DNA from: JAAUTT01 sp963846585
GTDB lineage: Bacteria > Bacteroidota > Bacteroidia > Bacteroidales > JAAUTT01
Reading direction: 5' to 3'
Assembly: GCA_963846585.1 (NCBI GenBank)
Contig: CAWJWO010000002.1
Span: 372,001 to 436,000 of the forward strand
Length of the DNA stretch: 64,000 bases
The translations under genes and the position numbers were made by a program. Position 1 is the first letter of the stretch. The number at the start of each line of letters is the position of its first letter. Positions 62,166-64,000 of the stretch are shown here, piece after piece. Below the pieces are notes generated by a model. It did not search any database and was not told the DNA's origin. It saw only the letters and a list, made by a program, of their open reading frames with translations.

Positions 62166-62411
62166 ATGAATACTAAATTGACATTGACAATTGAGCGGGC
62201 TATCATTGAAAAAGCCAAAATATATGCTAAAGGGAAAGGGCATAGCCTTTCCGATATTATTGAGAATTATCTGAAAATGATCACCAAAGAAGAAAAATCA
62301 GAAATTGGAAGTACGCCAATAGTTAAATCATTGAGAGGTTCTTTTAAAGCCCCATACAATTTTGACTACAAGAAAGAACTGGCCAAAGGTTTATCTGATA
62401 AATATCTGTAA
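62166..62411 (+). CDS. antitoxin of a VapBC-type pair (DUF6364-like)
   Basis: An 81-residue protein started at the ATG 62166 (a TTG four codons earlier is less likely). It has the ribbon-helix-helix pattern of DUF6364 antitoxins: a first strand KLTLTIERAIIEKAKIYAKG, then HSLSDIIENYLKMIT, then a disordered tail. The tail (KAPYNFDYKKELAKGL) would bind the toxin. It ends 1 bp before the toxin ATG, the typical coupling. Confidence 0.85.
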   Translation: MNTKLTLTIERAIIEKAKIYAKGKGHSLSDIIENYLKMITKEEKSEIGSTPIVKSLRGSFKAPYNFDYKKELAKGLSDKYL

Positions 62412-62412
62412 C

Positions 62413-62838
62413 ATGGATAAAGTTCTGATTGATACCGATGTAATTCTTGATTTTTTCTTTGACAGACAACCATTTTCAGAATATGCCACAAAAGTATTCT
62501 CTCTTTGTGAATTAGAAAAAATTCAAGGCTATGTCACTCCTGTTATTTATTGTAATGTTTACTACCTATTGAAACAGACAGCAAAACATGAAAAGGTAAT
62601 TGAAAAGCTTAACCTGTTACTGACGATTACGGATGTACTAATGATGGACAAAGAAGTGCTCGTTCAAGCTATGAATTCAAAATTTAAGGATTTTGAAGAT
62701 GCATTACAAAACTATTCAGCCGCAAAGACCGGAGACATAGATGCAATATTGACAAGGAACGTTAAAGATTTTAAATATAGTGAATTAGCGGTGCTTACTC
62801 CGGAGAATTATTTAAAAACTTTAACTGTACTCCGTTAA
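62413..62838 (+). CDS. PIN-domain ribonuclease toxin (VapC-like)
   Basis: A 141-residue PIN-domain nuclease started at the ATG at 62413, 1 bp past the antitoxin stop; the reading frame extends upstream but without conserved sequence. Acidic metal ligands: D7 and D9 in LIDTDVILDFF, the Asp/Glu pair in KDFEDALQNYSA, and D in GDIDAILTRNVKDF. VapC toxins cut tRNA or rRNA and are held inactive by the antitoxin. Complete and apparently functional. Confidence 0.88.
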   Translation: MDKVLIDTDVILDFFFDRQPFSEYATKVFSLCELEKIQGYVTPVIYCNVYYLLKQTAKHEKVIEKLNLLLTITDVLMMDKEVLVQAMNSKFKDFEDALQNYSAAKTGDIDAILTRNVKDFKYSELAVLTPENYLKTLTVLR

Positions 62839-62846
62839 TATTAATA

Positions 62847-62892
62847 AGTCTTGAACTATGATTTATGTGATTTAATGATGGACTATGATTGG
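62847..62892 (+). repeat. direct repeat flanking the phosphatase gene, left copy
   Basis: AGTCTTGAACTATGATTTAT and the following TGATTTAATGATGGACTATG match, with few changes, the sequence at 63566-63609. It runs into the start region of the phosphatase gene. Confidence 0.7.
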
Positions 62893-62893
62893 T

Positions 62894-63556
62894 ATGGCTG
62901 ACAGATTATTTGCTATTGGGGATATACATGGCTGTTTTGGTCCATTAAAGGATTTAATCGAACATAAAATTATTCTTACCGGAAACGATAAACTTATCTT
63001 GCTTGGGGATTATATTGACCGGGGAAAACAAAGCAAAGAGGTTGTAGATTATATTATTACTTTAATTGAAAACGGCTTTGACATTATTCCGTTAATGGGA
63101 AACCATGAATCCATCTTACTCGAGACTTTAGAAAATGAGGAATATATGCCAAACTGGATTAAGAATGGAGGAAATGAAACTATGAACAGTTTTGGAGTAA
63201 AATCATTAAAGGAACTCAGCAATCGTTATGTTTTATTTTTCAAAGGATTAAGGTTTTATTATTCATTAAATAACTTTCTTTTTGTGCATGCCGGTTTTAA
63301 TGATACCTGTGAAAATCCGTTCAGCGATAATTTTGAAATGCTCTGGTCCCGTAACCAAATATATTTCCACCCTTTATTACGTGATAAAACAATAATCCAC
63401 GGGCACACACCGGTAACTGAAACACAGTGTCAACAACTTGTAGTAGATCGAAATCAAACTATAAATATCGATACCGGCTGCGTCTATTCAAACAGACCAG
63501 GTTATGGTATGTTAACGGCAGTGGAATTATATTCTTATCGCCTTTTTTCAGTTTAA
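62894..63556 (+). CDS. PPP-family serine/threonine phosphatase-like metallophosphoesterase
   Basis: A 220-residue phosphoesterase. I start it at MADRLF (62894), since the ATG at 62885 lies inside the flanking direct repeat. GDIHG (residues 9-13), GDYIDRG, GNHE and the C-terminal HGHTPV supply the bimetal centre of the PPP family; this bacterial subgroup (PrpA/ApaH-like) acts on phosphoproteins or dinucleotides. Length is normal. Flanked by direct repeats, it may be a mobile or recently inserted unit. Confidence 0.9.
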   Translation: MADRLFAIGDIHGCFGPLKDLIEHKIILTGNDKLILLGDYIDRGKQSKEVVDYIITLIENGFDIIPLMGNHESILLETLENEEYMPNWIKNGGNETMNSFGVKSLKELSNRYVLFFKGLRFYYSLNNFLFVHAGFNDTCENPFSDNFEMLWSRNQIYFHPLLRDKTIIHGHTPVTETQCQQLVVDRNQTINIDTGCVYSNRPGYGMLTAVELYSYRLFSV

Positions 63557-63565
63557 ATTTAAAAT

Positions 63566-63609
63566 AGTCTTGAACTTTGATTTTTGTGATTAAATTATGG
63601 ACGATGATG
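63566..63609 (+). repeat. direct repeat flanking the phosphatase gene, right copy
   Basis: TAGTCTTGAACTTTGATTTT, then TGTGATTAAATTATGGACGATG; imperfect copy of 62847-62892. The ATG within it opens the small frame at 63597. Confidence 0.7.
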
Positions 63610-63722
63610 TATCTAAATTAATTTCCGGATCCTTACTAAAAATGGACAATGATAAACTTTTTCAAATTTTCCAACCTTTTCTTCATTACTTCACACTTTA
63701 TATTAAAACATATGAGATATAA
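63597..63722 (+). CDS. possible 41-residue peptide
   Basis: A short ATG frame (MDDDVSKLISGSLLKMDNDK and a Phe-rich C-terminal half) between the phosphatase gene and the last gene. Its start lies inside the direct repeat and no ribosome site is evident. It may be the decayed 5' remnant of a gene or chance. Low support. Confidence 0.2.
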   Translation: MDDDVSKLISGSLLKMDNDKLFQIFQPFLHYFTLYIKTYEI

Positions 63723-63734
63723 CTACCAAATGTA

Positions 63735-64000
63735 ATGGTCAGGAAAATTATTGTATTTTGTTCAATTTTATTAGTCGTATTAATTAATGGATATGGACAA
63801 AAAGAAGGAATAATTAATGATACTACCTTAGTTTTAAATAATGAACATCATATTATTCGACAGAAAGAAGAAATTAAAAAAAATGATACTATTCATATTC
63901 AGTCATATCCAAAAATTTTATTAAAATTTAATCCTTTTTCATTGTTTCTGGAAACATGTAATATACAATTTGAAACGGTCATAAATAAACACACCTCATT
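63735..64000 (+). CDS. exported outer-membrane-type protein, 5' part only
   Basis: The first 88 codons of a gene cut by the window end. Signal peptide (VRKIIVFCSILLVVLINGYG-Q), a polar linker, then PKILLKFNPFSLFLETCNIQFE, which resembles the first strands of DUF3575-like outer-membrane beta-barrels (NPxxL...xEx pattern). The assignment is tentative. Confidence 0.6.
   Translation, partial: MVRKIIVFCSILLVVLINGYGQKEGIINDTTLVLNNEHHIIRQKEEIKKNDTIHIQSYPKILLKFNPFSLFLETCNIQFETVINKHTS

Overview
The window looks like chromosome of a low-GC, free-living member of the Bacteroidota, probably order Bacteroidales or a close relative. The support is a SusC/SusD pair, a type IX secretion (T9SS) sorting domain, the DUF4492-cydA-cydB arrangement, a single-RRM RNA-binding protein, weak Shine-Dalgarno sites and promoter-like TTG/TAnnTTTG motifs. 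No rRNA, tRNA, CRISPR array, prophage or intact insertion sequence was seen.

Layout. 0.2-5.4 kb: small accessory genes (GNAT, DUF3795, DUF2062), phnN, a secreted amidohydrolase and a DdlA-type D-Ala-D-Ala ligase. 5.7-9.0 kb: a remnant phosphonate locus (phnC, a fused double-domain phnE, and a phnM lacking about 125 central codons). 9.1-15.2 kb: a SusD/SusC outer-membrane uptake pair. 15.5-17.5 kb: an orphan OmpR-type regulator and two unknown genes. 17.7-28.6 kb: sugar metabolism (two xylose-isomerase-like TIM barrels, two MFS transporters, a Gfo/Idh/MocA oxidoreductase, an alcohol dehydrogenase, galactose mutarotase) with SiaC-like (DUF1987) regulators interspersed. 29.3-32.4 kb: a cytochrome bd operon with a probable tiny third subunit that standard gene calling would miss. 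32.6-49.9 kb: a DUF4114 lipoprotein, a hybrid histidine kinase, transketolase, ychF, a T9SS-exported carboxypeptidase, a PafA-like phosphatase, rlmN, an RRM protein and two apparent pseudo-enzymes. 50.2-57.0 kb: pstS-pstC-pstA-pstB followed directly by cysD-cysH-cysN. 57.3-64 kb: SnoaL-like, macro-domain, beta-helix, 3-keto-disaccharide hydrolase and TIM-barrel genes, a VapBC-type toxin-antitoxin pair, a PPP phosphatase and a truncated outer-membrane gene.

Two non-coding systems stand out. First, a family of about 120-bp two-stem elements (41111-41228, 57711-57831, 34530-34650 on the minus strand, plus a half copy at 19838-19880) sits at or within a few bases of a stop codon, always in the orientation of the gene it follows. 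Loop and junction sequence is conserved while stem sequence changes in a compensating way, so selection or copying preserves the fold. Second, almost every intergenic gap holds word-like short tandem arrays, mostly of period 7 (some 8, 9 or 14), drawn from about ten recurring word families. In at least seven genes the first array unit supplies the stop codon, and in four it also supplies the last residues of otherwise unrelated proteins.

How the genes fit together: phosphorus and sulfur acquisition (phn remnant, PafA-like phosphatase, Pst, CysDHN), oxidised-sugar catabolism and microaerobic respiration are the main recognisable functions. Several genes carry signs of decay or repurposing: deleted phnM, a protease-like protein without its first zinc ligand, a hydrolase-like protein without its nucleophile, and an orphan T9SS tail.
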